Origin: Isoetes taiwanensis
Taxonomy: Eukaryota; Streptophyta; Lycopodiopsida; Isoetales; Isoetaceae
Assembly: GCA_021234155.1 (NCBI GenBank)
Contig: JAJEKV010000003.1
Span: forward strand, 21,686,386-21,750,385
DNA: 64,000 nucleotides
Reading direction: 5' to 3'
This document shows, in pieces, positions 22,590 to 32,543 of this stretch (the first letter of the stretch is position 1; the number at the start of each line of letters is the position of its first letter). A model generated the notes under the pieces. It made no database searches. It had not been told where the DNA came from and saw only the letters and a list, made by a program, of their open reading frames with translations. A program made the position numbers and the translations under genes.

Positions 22590-22974
22590 GTGGAGCTATT
22601 GAGGTTATTGTTTTGAGCGACAGCTCCAATGATTCAGTATTGGATGGACGGTCACTTGTGGAATCTAAAGGGTAGAGGAGCCGAATAATATGATGAGAGA
22701 TTTGTAGGAAGCAGAGGAGTCTATTAAGGAAGTCTGTGAAGTTGTGGAGAAACTGTCATTCGCGCTTGCAGAAACTTTGGATTGTATTCAGGCTAGTATA
22801 GAACTTGTAGAAAGGCATGGGGTGAATTCCATGATACCAGAAGGTGGTCTCTTACGCCCGCAATTGAACCTGTGTAGAGGGCTTTTGCTCAAGGATCTTC
22901 GTGAATTTGATGCACTTAGGCGCAGAGACGATCCTTCTATTGGGTGCTCGAAGAAGAGGAATGTGGGGAAATAG
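22590..22974 (+). pseudogene. C-terminal segment of the Replitron-like protein, copy 1, with SUMO-interaction-like motif
   Basis: After a possible intron (acceptor near 22567), the frame reads IEVIVLSDSSNDS, which has the hydrophobic-then-acidic/serine layout of SUMO-interacting motifs. Stops at about 22672 and 22700 follow, then an open helical segment from 22744 (EKLSFALAETLDCIQAS, then LLLKDLREFDALRR). The other arm keeps VEVIVLSDS. The helical part could be an oligomerisation region, which is inference. Confidence 0.4.
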
Positions 22975-23230
22975 GGGCATTCTAGAAGCTTGTATATATA
23001 TTTTTTTATAGTGCTCTTTATGTGTTGTAATATGTTGTGTTAGAATGTGAATAGCTGTGTAATGGTAATGTACAGAGGGCAAAGACACGATCCTTCTATT
23101 GGATGCTCGAAGAAGGGGAATGTGGGGGAATAGCTTGTATATATTTTTTTTGTGTAGTGCCTTTTATGTGTTGTAATATGTTGTGTTGGAATGTGAATAG
23201 CTGTGTAATGGTAATGTATAGAGGTTTTGA
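22922..23230 (+). repeat. Tandem duplication of about 155 bp in the left arm
   Basis: The block starting GACGATCCTTCTATTGG and running through TGTAATATGTTGTGTT..GGTAATGTA is present twice in the left arm and once in the right arm (23630-23790). Confidence 0.8.
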
Positions 23231-24210
23231 TATGAATATCATGGTGGTGTGCAAAGGTTTCGAATTTAATGAATGGTGAAATTAGATGTTCGCATCTTTG
23301 AAAGTGACCTTAGAAAGTGGCAAAGCATTTTTTTGGCAAAAAAATGTTAGCCGTTGATTTGGCATCATACCTGGGATATGCTGAAGATCAATGACTCATA
23401 TTCAATCGTAAAAACAAATGCCCGGGATATGCTGAAGATCAATGACTCATATTGTTTTTAGGATTGAATATGAATCATCCCGAGCATGATGCCAAATCAA
23501 CGGCTAACATTTTTTTGCCAAAAAAAGGCTTTGCCACTTTCTAAGGTCACTTTCAAAGATGCGAACATCTAATTTCACCATTCATTAAATTCGAAACCTT
23601 TGCACATCACCATGATATTCATATCAAAACCTCTGTACATTATCATTATACAGCTATTCACATTCCAACACAACAGATTACAACACATAAAAGACACTAC
23701 ACAAAAAAATATATACAAGCTTCTAGAACGTCCCTATTCCCCCACATTCCCCTTCTTCGAGCACCCAATAGAAGGATCGTGTCTGCGTCTAAGTGCATCA
23801 AGTTCACGAAGCTCTTTGAGCAAAAGCCCTCTACACATGTTCAAATGTTGGTGTAAGGGTCCACCTTCTAGTATCATGGAATTCACCCATGCCTCTCTAC
23901 AAGTTCTTTACTAGCCTGAATACGATTCAAAGTTTTTGCAAGCACGAATCGCAGTTTCTCCACAGCTTCATAGACTTCCCTAATGGACTCCTCTGCCTCC
24001 TGAAAATCTCTCATCATATTATTGCTCCTCTACCCTTTCAGATTCCACAAGTGACCGTCCGTCCGATACTGAATCATTGAAGCTGTCACTCAAAACAATA
24101 ACCTCAACAACTCCACCATCGACGGACCTTTCATTGCTTGCACCTACTTACAAAGAATACAACAGTTAGTAATACGCAGCACAGGTTGCTATCAAAGACA
24201 TACTATCAGG

Positions 24211-25046
24211 TCACGCAATATCGAAATTCCAGTCATGTATATCTAAAGGAATAAATTCAGAATCAGAAACAGGAATCTCTGGACACAGGGGCTCTACTCC
24301 ACTGTCTGCATAAACGAAATCATCTCTATTACTGCCGCCCTCTTCATCCTCCTCTCCATCCTCGAACGTTCTCGGCCAATTCCGCATATGTTTCCTCCTT
24401 TTGCCAATTCTCTCAACCGGCACAATTCCTGGCTGGCTGACAAACAAAGCCATCCTCACGTCTTTGTAAGCACATCGCTCAGGTCAAGCATTATTCTCCT
24501 TGCTGCTTGCACCCGTTCCAATGATACATAAGCTGAATTATTTGGCAGCACCCATGAACTTGCTAGTCTGAACTTTGCAGTTTGCAACATGCATTTAACT
24601 GTATGAATGAACGAGGCGGTCCGAAACCTACCAGTATGGTACAACAGATAATGGAAACTTGGGGCCATGATGTTTCTATTATCAAGAATCACCAAATTCT
24701 TTACATCTCCAGCCCCGTACAGGGCAGATAATTCTTTGCCGATCTTAACCTCCTTAGCAGTTCTGTTGTGAAAATGCACTTTTAATTTGCCCAGATCTTT
24801 TAAGCAATAACCGACTACCCCTTCAAAAGAATGCAGCCTACTTCCTGTCAGAGCTTTGCACAAAATCATGGCTCTCGCAGGCCTGCCATGGTTCCAGCCA
24901 AGAAAATTCTTGATCCTGATATTTACACTCGCTGGTGTTTTCGCATGCAACCGAAACTCCACTTGCACATGCAAATGATCTAAAGAAGATACTCTCTCGA
25001 GTGCTACAATACTAGCTTTGCAGTTTTGCTTCATGAAATCTACAAC
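24211..25046 (-). pseudogene. HUH Rep domain, copy 2 (one 1-nt deletion)
   Basis: The open stretch at 25034-24456 encodes 192 residues. H20 and H22 lie in DHLHVQ, and Y76 and K79 lie in YCLKD. This is the two-His plus single-Tyr/Lys arrangement of Y1 HUH Rep nucleases. The remainder is helical, and the next frame (24459-24211) continues with IGKRRKHMRNWP, an acidic DGEEDEEGG run and DWNFDIA. Comparison with copy 1 shows one base missing in copy 2 near 24485 (GCTTGACC against GCTTGCACC), which alone breaks the Rep frame. A stop lies just upstream of Met1 where copy 1 is open, so the natural N-terminus is probably further upstream. No helicase motifs follow. Confidence 0.7.
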
Positions 25047-25263
25047 TCAGTCATACAATGAAACGGACATCTGCACCTCCAAACACAATTGTTACCGACA
25101 CATCTAGAACCAAGAGCATGTCTACAACCTCTTCTCCCGCTCCCCCCGCAATGTCCGCACCCACGTGCTCTTCAAGCATTACTCCAGTCCTCTTTCCTCT
25201 CCCTCGTCCTCGTTTTGCACCTCCACCCCTTATGATATACGTGATTCCCTCTCCCTCAGCTTC

Positions 25264-25860
25264 TTATGCATGATCCTCCTGCAAACCCTCATTAACTGGC
25301 TCACAAATTCTTACATGTCTCCCTCTTCCACGTGAACCCCTGCCTCGCCCACGTGCACTGCCTCTAACAGCAGATTTGCCCCTTCTACCTCTACCGCCTT
25401 GCATACTGCATTGTTCTACTGCAGGCTGTGGAAAGAGAAATAGACCACGATCATCATAGATCACTGGTAATTCTTTGCTTACAAAGTTGGCCTTTCGCCC
25501 ATTGTCAGGCAATTCATCTCCATCACAACACTCTGGACCGAAACCAAAGCTGTTACCACTATCATATCTACCCTGTCCACCAAACACACTGAAAGATCCG
25601 GACTCTACACCACCCCAGCTGACCTCCCCAATTGCAGATTTTCTTCTCTATTTCTTTAGCTCACCATCTCCACTACTCTCAGGCAACCTACCCTCCGCAT
25701 CAAGACAATGCTGCAATGGCTTCCCATCAATGCCTCTACACCACAAACAAATAAATCTATCCAGAATGGTCCTGGGCACAGCCATCTTGTATACGTTCAC
25801 TTTCAGTTTGGCTGCTCTACACACATCCATACCTCTAACAAGATACAACCATTTCAAACC
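25264..25860 (-). pseudogene. Cys-cluster and RG-rich segments of the Replitron-like protein, copy 2
   Basis: The stretch 25857-25648 encodes FICLWCRGIDGKPLQHC. The stretch 25587-25264 encodes LPDNGRKANFVSKELPVIYD and a longer RG-rich run than copy 1. A TAA after EDHA (near 25266) replaces a GAA present in copy 1. A frame break between the two segments is also absent from copy 1, whose own stop there is a different lesion. Confidence 0.5.
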
Positions 25861-26029
25861 AGCCAGCTACTTACGACCACTTGTATGAAAACAAAACAGC
25901 AATGGCAGCGGCCTCATGAACATCCATTCACATCAGTTGCATGAATAGCCAAAGAGCAAAGCACAGCCAAAATCAAATGCCATTCATTCAGGAGCTTTGC
26001 ACAAGACTCTACGAGATAAACCCGAAAGA

Positions 26030-26239
26030 CTAAACCACAGCAAACATGGCATCCGAGGTCCTATCTGCATTCGGCATTCCGATAGACTCCCTTGGCGCAG
26101 GGACAGAACTCTCCCTTGTCGTTTTGACCGGCATGCAATAGCCTGGTGTCTTGCAAGGTAGCCCCATCACATGACGCATCTGAATTTCCATATCCAGACA
26201 TTGCACCTGCCCTAAAAAATTTGAACACTTTTCTTCCAT
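26030..26239 (-). pseudogene. First coding segment of the Replitron-like protein, copy 2
   Basis: This 69-residue frame matches the first segment of copy 1 (MRHVMGLPCKTPG) and is repeated again at 32976-33185. Residue-level conservation among the three copies favours this frame over the overlapping one at 26061-26291. Confidence 0.5.
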
Positions 26240-26343
26240 GACAAGTAAACGACTTCAAGCTGCTCAAATCGCTCAAAATATACGATTTCAAATACGATGC
26301 CGCACTAAAATCTTAGCCCAAACCATTGCTACAAGCACCTCCC

Positions 26344-27165
26344 ACAATACCAAACTCAAACATTGGAAGTTTATAAGGGTAATATATGTTGAATGCTTCT
26401 TGGCAATTGGATGTTTTATAGTGCCACTATTTTGGAGTGGGATTTTTGGACAAATTTTGACTATTTCCATGGTATCACTTATCCTTATTAGCCAATTGTT
26501 GCTGGATCTTTAAATGAGAAAAATTCCTTCCTCCTTTTTCGTAGACATGGATTTGTTTCAACGATTGGATTGTACTTTTTGAATCTTCGTGTCAATGTTT
26601 TGTATTCAAGAAAGAAAGAAGCATTTTCACGTCATGCCGCACACACTACACCAATATTGCTTATTGAGTCTTGCCCCCAATAACCTTACCTTACGTTGAA
26701 TGCAATTCTGGGCGGGCTCAAACTTGAGACATAATTGTTCTAGGATCCTTAGCTATTTCTGGATTGTCCTATGTTAAGGGGCAGTATGTTAAGGAGAGAG
26801 TGAATTTTGGCATTTGATGCATATTTTTAGTATATCTTAATATCGAACGGTAAAACTTCTTAATATTTTTTCTAAGTTATTGTGGATTAAGGTAACTCAT
26901 GCTCAATATTAAATAAATGAGATGGCAGCATATGGTTTCTGTTACTATTGGGACAAAAGGCAATTAAAACGTTGCAAATTACTTCTACGGAGTGCCATGG
27001 ACTTGAACACTTGCTTGGAGGGTGCAGACATGCACTCCAAATGCAAACATTTGAAATCATTGTTATATACAGTAATACACAAGCAGTGGTGTTACTTTTG
27101 CATAAAAGGGTTTTTTCTAATATAACAATCTTAATACCTTGGTTATTGACCCTTAATGATTTTTT
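26344..27165. other. No intact gene; possible RNase H-like relic
   Basis: A plus-strand frame at 26948-27178 contains ECHGLEHLLGGCRHALQM and VIYSNTQAVVLLL, which vaguely resemble the EY.ALL.GL..A and DSQ.VV blocks of retroelement RNase H. The likeness is weak. A repeat shared with 2195-2310 lies at about 26630-26730. Confidence 0.3.
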
Positions 27166-27166
27166 T

Positions 27167-27900
27167 AGAATAGAATAGAATAGAATAGATTTTTAGCGTC
27201 CACGGAGACCGACTGGCCTATGGGACCCAAACAAAAAAGAGAGCAGCAAACGTATTACTGACAGGATTAAAAAACCCCCGCCCCGAAGGGTTTTCGAGGG
27301 AAAAACCTTCGCAGTAATAAGTCTGCTGGCATGCTGTACAATTGTGTAGGACAGTTCAATGTCGTCTCGGAAGACACAACTGAGTCCGTGCATCCATAAC
27401 CTCCTGGAGGTATGACCCCAACAAACCCACTGACGCCGTATTCAACAACTCATGCAACGGTAAAAAAAACCTATTTTCTTAGGTTTACTATCTACAAGCG
27501 CACTTGCAGGAGGAGGGCCACTGTGTCAGACCATTGCAAATCAAAGATACCGCATAGAAGAAGCAACTGCCTGCCAAAGCGCGTGACCTGGTTGTCATCT
27601 TATGTCCGTGGCCAAGTTGCCTCTGCAGGGCGCAGCTGCAGCTCATCGTCTGCCAGGGGTCAAGTCTCATTGGTTGCTCCACTCCTGTTCGTCCATTGAA
27701 ATCTCCAAGGAGTATGACACTACCCAATTGCTTGTGTTGTTGAATGTCATCATATAGATCGACATAAGGATCCATCCTATCCACCTCATAATGTCTAGTG
27801 TTTGTTATGAGCCCTATATCAAAATAGGGGCTTAGAAGTTAGACCAATTTTTAATAAAATATGGGTTCTTACAAAAGGTGCCCTCCTCTAACCATAACCC
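27167..27900 (-). mobile_element. Internally deleted LINE: endonuclease end joined to 3' end
   Basis: On the minus strand, 27784-27488 encodes DPYVDLYDDIQQHKQLG then VILLGDFNGRTG, the AP-endonuclease GDFN block of LINE ORF2. The RT is missing. The next recognisable LINE sequence is the C-terminal LGSYLQEVMD block (about 27400), followed by the 3' stem-loop (27321-27251), the terminal signature (27228-27190) and a (TATTC)n tail of 4-5 units. The RT was therefore lost by internal deletion rather than 5' truncation. A sister copy lies at 34118-34915. Confidence 0.8.
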
Positions 27901-29263
27901 AAATGTGTTTGTCACAATATGTAGCTAGTAATTGAAAGCTAAATCTCTATGTCCAAATATGGGATAAAAGTTAGACTCATTCTAATAAACTATGCGTTCT
28001 TGTGATAAGCACCCTTTCCTAACCATACCCCAATGTTGTTTCATAGTGTTGAATTGTGTTGTTAAAGTCCACGACTCCATCTGAATGTGTAGGCAATGAT
28101 GTATATGTACACCTTAAAAAGGGACTTGCAATCCTCTTAGCTACAGAGCAAGAACGAAATGACAAACCCAAAAGATTTCCTCATCATAGTTCCATTCTCA
28201 ATTCTAAAGTGCCTGTATTTTCTAGATTCCAAATTGCTTGGAAAGTCAATGATGAAAATGAAGAATAAACCAAGCCAATGATGCAGCTTACATATGTGTC
28301 CAGTTTATCAAAGCTACAGATGTGTAGCGGCAATTTTGAAGTCTAGCATTAACATTGTTATTTAGCATTCGTCATTCCCTTTTTTATGCTTTTCTTTGAG
28401 AAATAAGCTTGAAGCAAATGGCATTAGAAATATCTACTCTGTGTCTCATGCCAATCACAGTACACCATCAAATATATGATTAGCTACTCTATTAATGATT
28501 ATCTATGATTGGAGGAGATTAAGGGATAAAATGATGCTAATCATAGTCCGGTGTACTATATGAACCAGAGCCACGCACTAGATGGTCGGATGGTGCCCCA
28601 ATATCGTATCACGACAATTAACGACAATGGAATCACCTACTAACTCATGTAATGCAGAAAAAACTTTGACTCAACCGTTGGATATGGAGAAATTCCTAAT
28701 CTCATTTGTTCAATTAGCTTATCTCAGTAATATTCAATCAACCCACCTCTCCAAGGGTTTGCCCTTTGGACAACAAAAAATATCCAATATTACTGGGCAC
28801 CTATATAATATCTCAATAATAACTGAGCATAAACTGAGCTTTGTTTTACCAAGTCTTCATGATGTTTGGACCATACTCTAAGATCCTAGCACACTTCATC
28901 ACAGCATCTCGAGTCGCTCGCATCGGACTCAAAGATATTCGGTATGTCATCAATCGCCGGACTAAAAAAATAAAGGGTAGGATGAGGCGGTAACGGTTGA
29001 TTGATTTTGATTTTTGACTCATTTCTTTATTTTGTTGACTTGACTCGGGGCTCAAATGCTAAGTGCAGTTGACTGGGAGTCAAGAAGTCAAGTTTCAAAT
29101 CCCTTTCCTAACTGTCACATACTCTACATAAGGAATAAAAGTCAAATAAATACGATCACAGTGCTCTTGACATGTTGATAAGGTCGTAAACTTGCTACTG
29201 AGAGGTTAGGGGTTTAAATCCCTCAATTACACAAAAAAAACTTGACCTAAAGAAGTCAACAAT
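27901..29263. other. Non-coding; 28306-29070 present only in unit A
   Basis: No gene is recognised; the 70-residue frame at 28056-28268 recurs in unit B only because of the duplication. Segment 28306-29070 is absent from unit B. It is bounded by CAGTT on both sides (28301-28305 and 29066-29070), as expected for a microhomology deletion in B. Confidence 0.55.
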
Positions 29264-29689
29264 CAACTACTCCCGGTGCCCAGGAAGCCGACTGAGATTC
29301 TTAATCGAGTGCTGGGCATGAGTAGTGGCTCCTTTTTTCCTTTAACTTATTGTTTCTTATTATTTTCTTAGTGTTCTGATAGGCCTTTCTAGCTCAGTTT
29401 CAGATTTTAAGCTTACTCAATCTATCATATTACAATTAAGACCTATCATTTATAGACAACTATGGTCGGTAGTGGCCCCCTTTTGCCTTTAATTTATTGT
29501 TTCTTATTATTTTCTTAGTGTTCTGATAGGTCTTTCTAGCTCAGTTTCAGATTTTAAGCTTATTTAACCTATCATATTACAATTTAGACCTATCATGCAG
29601 TGGACAACTATGGTCCACTACTCACGGTATGCGCCAGAAGGCATTCTAGAATTTTCAAAAGTGTGCTGGGTGCATTGCGTGAGTAGTTG
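29264..29689. mobile_element. Foldback/MITE-like element, unit A
   Basis: The element starts CAACTACTC and ends GAGTAGTTG. Each end is also a stem-loop by itself: ACTACTC..GCCCAG pairs with CTGGGC..GAGTAGT on the left, and ACTACTCACG pairs with CGTGAGTAGT on the right. The interior is a tandem repeat of about 147 bp (about 29331 and 29478). No target duplication is clear and there is no coding capacity. The unit B copy is 35563-35979. Confidence 0.55.
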
Positions 29690-32543
29690 CATCCCTGATG
29701 GCCAAAACTTTTAGGTTCTATAAGAATTCAAGATTATAATTACTACATATTCCTAGGTAACTGCTTATACTATGATGGGAAAAACAATTCTTCCACTATT
29801 CGAGGCTCTTGCTTGGAATTTTAGCTCCAAGAATGAATATCTAGGCTATTAGTACTACTAGAAAATGGCTAGTGTTCGATCTTGGTCAACCAAGACCATT
29901 GCTCTGATACCATTGTCACGTCCCCTGCTTGTATACGATACCCTGCACGTATAGAACTGGAGTCCATCCCTCCTCTTAATGCAAGCCTGCTAAGACGAGG
30001 TCGTCTACCTATCATCGGGCTTTTGATGGTGAACAAGAACCCGACGGGGAAGAATAGATATGTCATTTATCCCGTGTCCCTTGGGATCTACCCAGCCGCA
30101 GAAGTGTATAAACATAAGCACAAGCCATCACATCACATCAAATACGTAACCATCTCGAAGCGTGGGATCACCATAACATAACATCTGAAACAACAGCATG
30201 AGTAACATCAACAAAGAGGCGAAATCCTACCCAAGGCTCAGACTCATGGGGATTGACTGACGGCTTGGGGTCTCCAAAAGTTAATGTAGACAGTTGGCTG
30301 GCATAAGAACATGGTCGTTGGGTAGTCCACTACATCCACCCCTCTTGTGCATACTTTGCAGATAGGCAGAAAAGTATTGGGGATGTGACCGTAGCCTGCT
30401 GGGTGCATAGTCAGAGGGACTACTCTTGGGTTGCATCTCCCTGGTCCCGATGAGACAGAAGGGGATCACTCCCCTCCATAAGATCCATGCCAAGAGACGA
30501 GCTAGAGAGCCACTGCACGTCTACGACTTGAACCCCACTGAGGCAACACATCACCTAGGAGGTGTCGAGCCTATATCTCGCCTGCACTCAGTGGCAAGCT
30601 ATTAGGCCTAGCTCACAATGTTCCTCGGCTGTCGCTACACACCAGAGGGATCAACTGTGGCTGGACAACCCTTCCTTATCATCCGGTCTAACCCCGCCGC
30701 CCACAGCCAGGCGAGCTCCTATGCACAGACCGCATTTATTGGGTACTGATGAGGTTATCTAGGAACATCATCTACAAATGTTCTGGGCCTCTACCCCCCT
30801 TTCCAATACGGAAGAGGTGCGCACAGAGCAATACAATATCATCAAATGAACTGAAATAACAGAGTAAAGATCTAATTTATCTATTCTAATCATACATGGC
30901 TAGGTTCATTCGTTAATGACTAAGGTTCTTAGGCTCTAGAGGTCATCTACGACTAAGAATAGATGCAAATCCGGCCTAATGCCAGTCGGTAAGCTGGCAT
31001 TTCATAACAGATCAACCACATACTGGATCCTTGGCTTGCTCCAGTACTCAGAATGCGTCCATGCTGCCGAAATGGGCTGAGATGCTGGAGTCTTGATGAT
31101 CCGCTTCAGAACGCGAGCTTCACTGCTGTTGGGAGGCCGGAATGAGTCGGGCGCTTGATCAATGCACACTCCTGAGGCTGGAATCCGAAAAGGGGCACTA
31201 GGGTTCCTGCCTCTTTATGCTCACGTTTTAGGGTTAGGGTTTAATGGGCCATATGGCTCATATGGGGTATTGCCATGTGGCAATATAGAATACATTCACA
31301 CGTTACATAACATGTGCAATATAATGGGTTCTAATAGTTGTGCCCCATGGTACAACCCTTTATGGTTGTCGTGTACATATCGTCGTAGTCGACATGTACT
31401 AGTGACATGGCAGTATAATATATGTAATTATACCATATATTATGTGGGAGCGTCATATGGCAGATTAAGGAAAAATAGTGCGAAAGAAAATCAAGAAGGG
31501 CAAAAAAAACCCTACGCATCAAAGCCTTTGCCGAATCCATAGCCAGAGCCACAGCATTTTCTGTTTTTGCTCAATAAAACCATGTTTTCTCGCCATATCC
31601 GCATTTATGGTAGCCGCATGTAGGGTGACCAGAAGATTAACGACAAGTTTGAAGCAGTGTTCGAGATATTCCAGGCATATACCAGCATATACTTAGAATA
31701 TGCCAAAAACCCATATGAACGAGGGTTTGCCCCCTTAGGGGCAGCCCAAAAAGAGACCAACATTTCCTCGACAAGGCACCATGAAAAGAGAACCACAACA
31801 AAGTTAAATTCCCCAGCTTTTCCATGCAAAACCGATCAGCCCAAGGTGGATAGCATGCCTGGGTATGTCTGAATTGCACACAGGACGAATCTAGAGCCAC
31901 TCAACGCATATTCTCCAAAAAGCTCCAAAAAGCTCAGCCTTTCTTGAATTATTCCTATTGATTTCTGGGAAAATTTCAGATGTACCCCTCAAGTTTATAA
32001 ATATTCTAAAAATATCCCTAGAAACAGGTATTTGGCTCAAATGGCAATAACTTTCTTGTAATCAGCCAACTAAAAAAGTGCCCTCACCAAACTTATTTAT
32101 GAGATAAGGGCTATCCAGTAGCAGTAAAATTATCTAAAACGGAGTTGGAATCTTCAAGTTATAGTGTTTTAAGTTAGTGCTATAAAAAACAACGTAAATA
32201 AGCATAACTTGTGAATTGTAACTCCAATTTAGATGAATAACAAAGTAAATAAGCATAACTTCTGAATTTTAACTCCAATTTTGATGAATTTGATTTGTTG
32301 GGAAGATTTTATTCTAATCTATAATATTCGTGAAGATAACTTTTGAATTTGAGGAGCAACAGAAACTCTATTACCATTTTTCTAAAAATGCTCTTATTTG
32401 GAGGGTATTTTTGGAATTTTTGCAAACTTGAGGGATATATTTGGAATTTTCCGTTGATTTTTTCCAAACCAACCATAATGGAACATGTGGCAACTTTTAA
32501 TAATAACAATGACCTTTTTCCTTATCTAATGTTTATTATTACA
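29690..32543 (-). mobile_element. LTR-element edge with tRNA-Met primer site; otherwise unassigned
   Basis: Positions 29901-29912 read GCTCTGATACCA, the complement of the initiator-Met primer site. TGTCACGTCCCC starts two bases later, as expected for the inner end of a minus-strand 5' LTR. The LTR would extend rightward, but I could not find its far end or a second LTR. There is no retroviral coding sequence to the left, so this may be a solo or truncated LTR with leader. Open frames at 29882-30181 and 31162-31542 recur in unit B by duplication and show no known domain. Confidence 0.4.

Larger units (their letters stand above)
20284..23418 (+). mobile_element. Replitron-like HUH Rep transposon, copy 1
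   Basis: This copy carries, in order, a short first coding segment (20370-20544), a Cys-containing segment (20752-20993), a basic RG-rich segment (21112-21315), a single-Tyr HUH Rep domain (21620-22494) and a C-terminal segment (22590-22974). The end has a repeated GGGATATGCTGAAGATCA block (about 23376 and 23424). No long terminal repeats or terminal inverted repeats of its own are seen, as expected for HUH transposons. Assignment to Replitrons rather than Helitrons rests on one Tyr in the catalytic motif and no recognisable helicase. Copy 1 has several disabling lesions. Confidence 0.65.
20284..26343. repeat. Large inverted repeat (about 3-kb arms, 33-nt loop)
   Basis: The left arm begins GGTGCTTGTAGCAATGG at about 20284. 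The right arm ends with its reverse complement at about 26340. Matching blocks run in mirror order through both arms. They meet at an inner stem, about 23400-23418 against 23452-23470, separated by a 33-nt loop. The arms differ by scattered substitutions, small indels and two tandem duplications found only on the left, so the palindrome is not recent. Each arm is one transposon copy, described separately. Confidence 0.88.
23452..26343 (-). mobile_element. Replitron-like HUH Rep transposon, copy 2
   Basis: This is the mirror copy of 20284-23418, read right to left. Its coding segments are at 26239-26030, 25857-25648, 25587-25264 and 25046-24211. Flanking sequence beyond 26343 (CACAATACCAAACTC) does not match the sequence to the left of copy 1, which supports the outer boundary. 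Its outer 600 bp were later copied into duplication unit B (32544-33300). Confidence 0.65.
25741..32543. repeat. Tandem segmental duplication, unit A (6803 bp)
   Basis: Unit A starts CCACAAACAAATAAATC and ends ATGTTTATTATTACA. Unit B repeats the whole stretch in the same orientation immediately after it. The four bases TACA precede unit A, sit at the A/B junction and end unit B, so the junction has 4-bp microhomology. Contents: the outer part of Replitron-like copy 2, a minus-strand LINE, a foldback element and an LTR/PBS edge. Confidence 0.9.

Noticed and set aside
20284-26343. Palindrome as an integrated CRESS-type virus
   Set aside because: There is no capsid gene and no Rep helicase domain. 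There is an unrelated Cys/RG-rich N-terminal module and probable introns. A eukaryotic Rep transposon fits better.
20284-26343. Palindrome as a Helitron pair
   Set aside because: The catalytic motif has one Tyr, no RepHel helicase motifs are visible, and no CTRR-hairpin 3' end was recognised.
28056-28268. 70-residue frame repeated at 35056-35268
   Set aside because: Similarity comes from the tandem duplication and gives no evidence of selection; no domain was recognised.
31228-31245. TTTTAGGGTTAGGGTTTA, telomere-like
   Set aside because: There are only two to three imperfect units, duplicated with unit B; this is not an interstitial telomere array.
31162-31542. 126-residue frame conserved between units A and B (again at 37455-37835)
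   Set aside because: Both copies share it because the DNA was duplicated recently. There is no domain, and the sequence lies in an LTR-like non-coding region.
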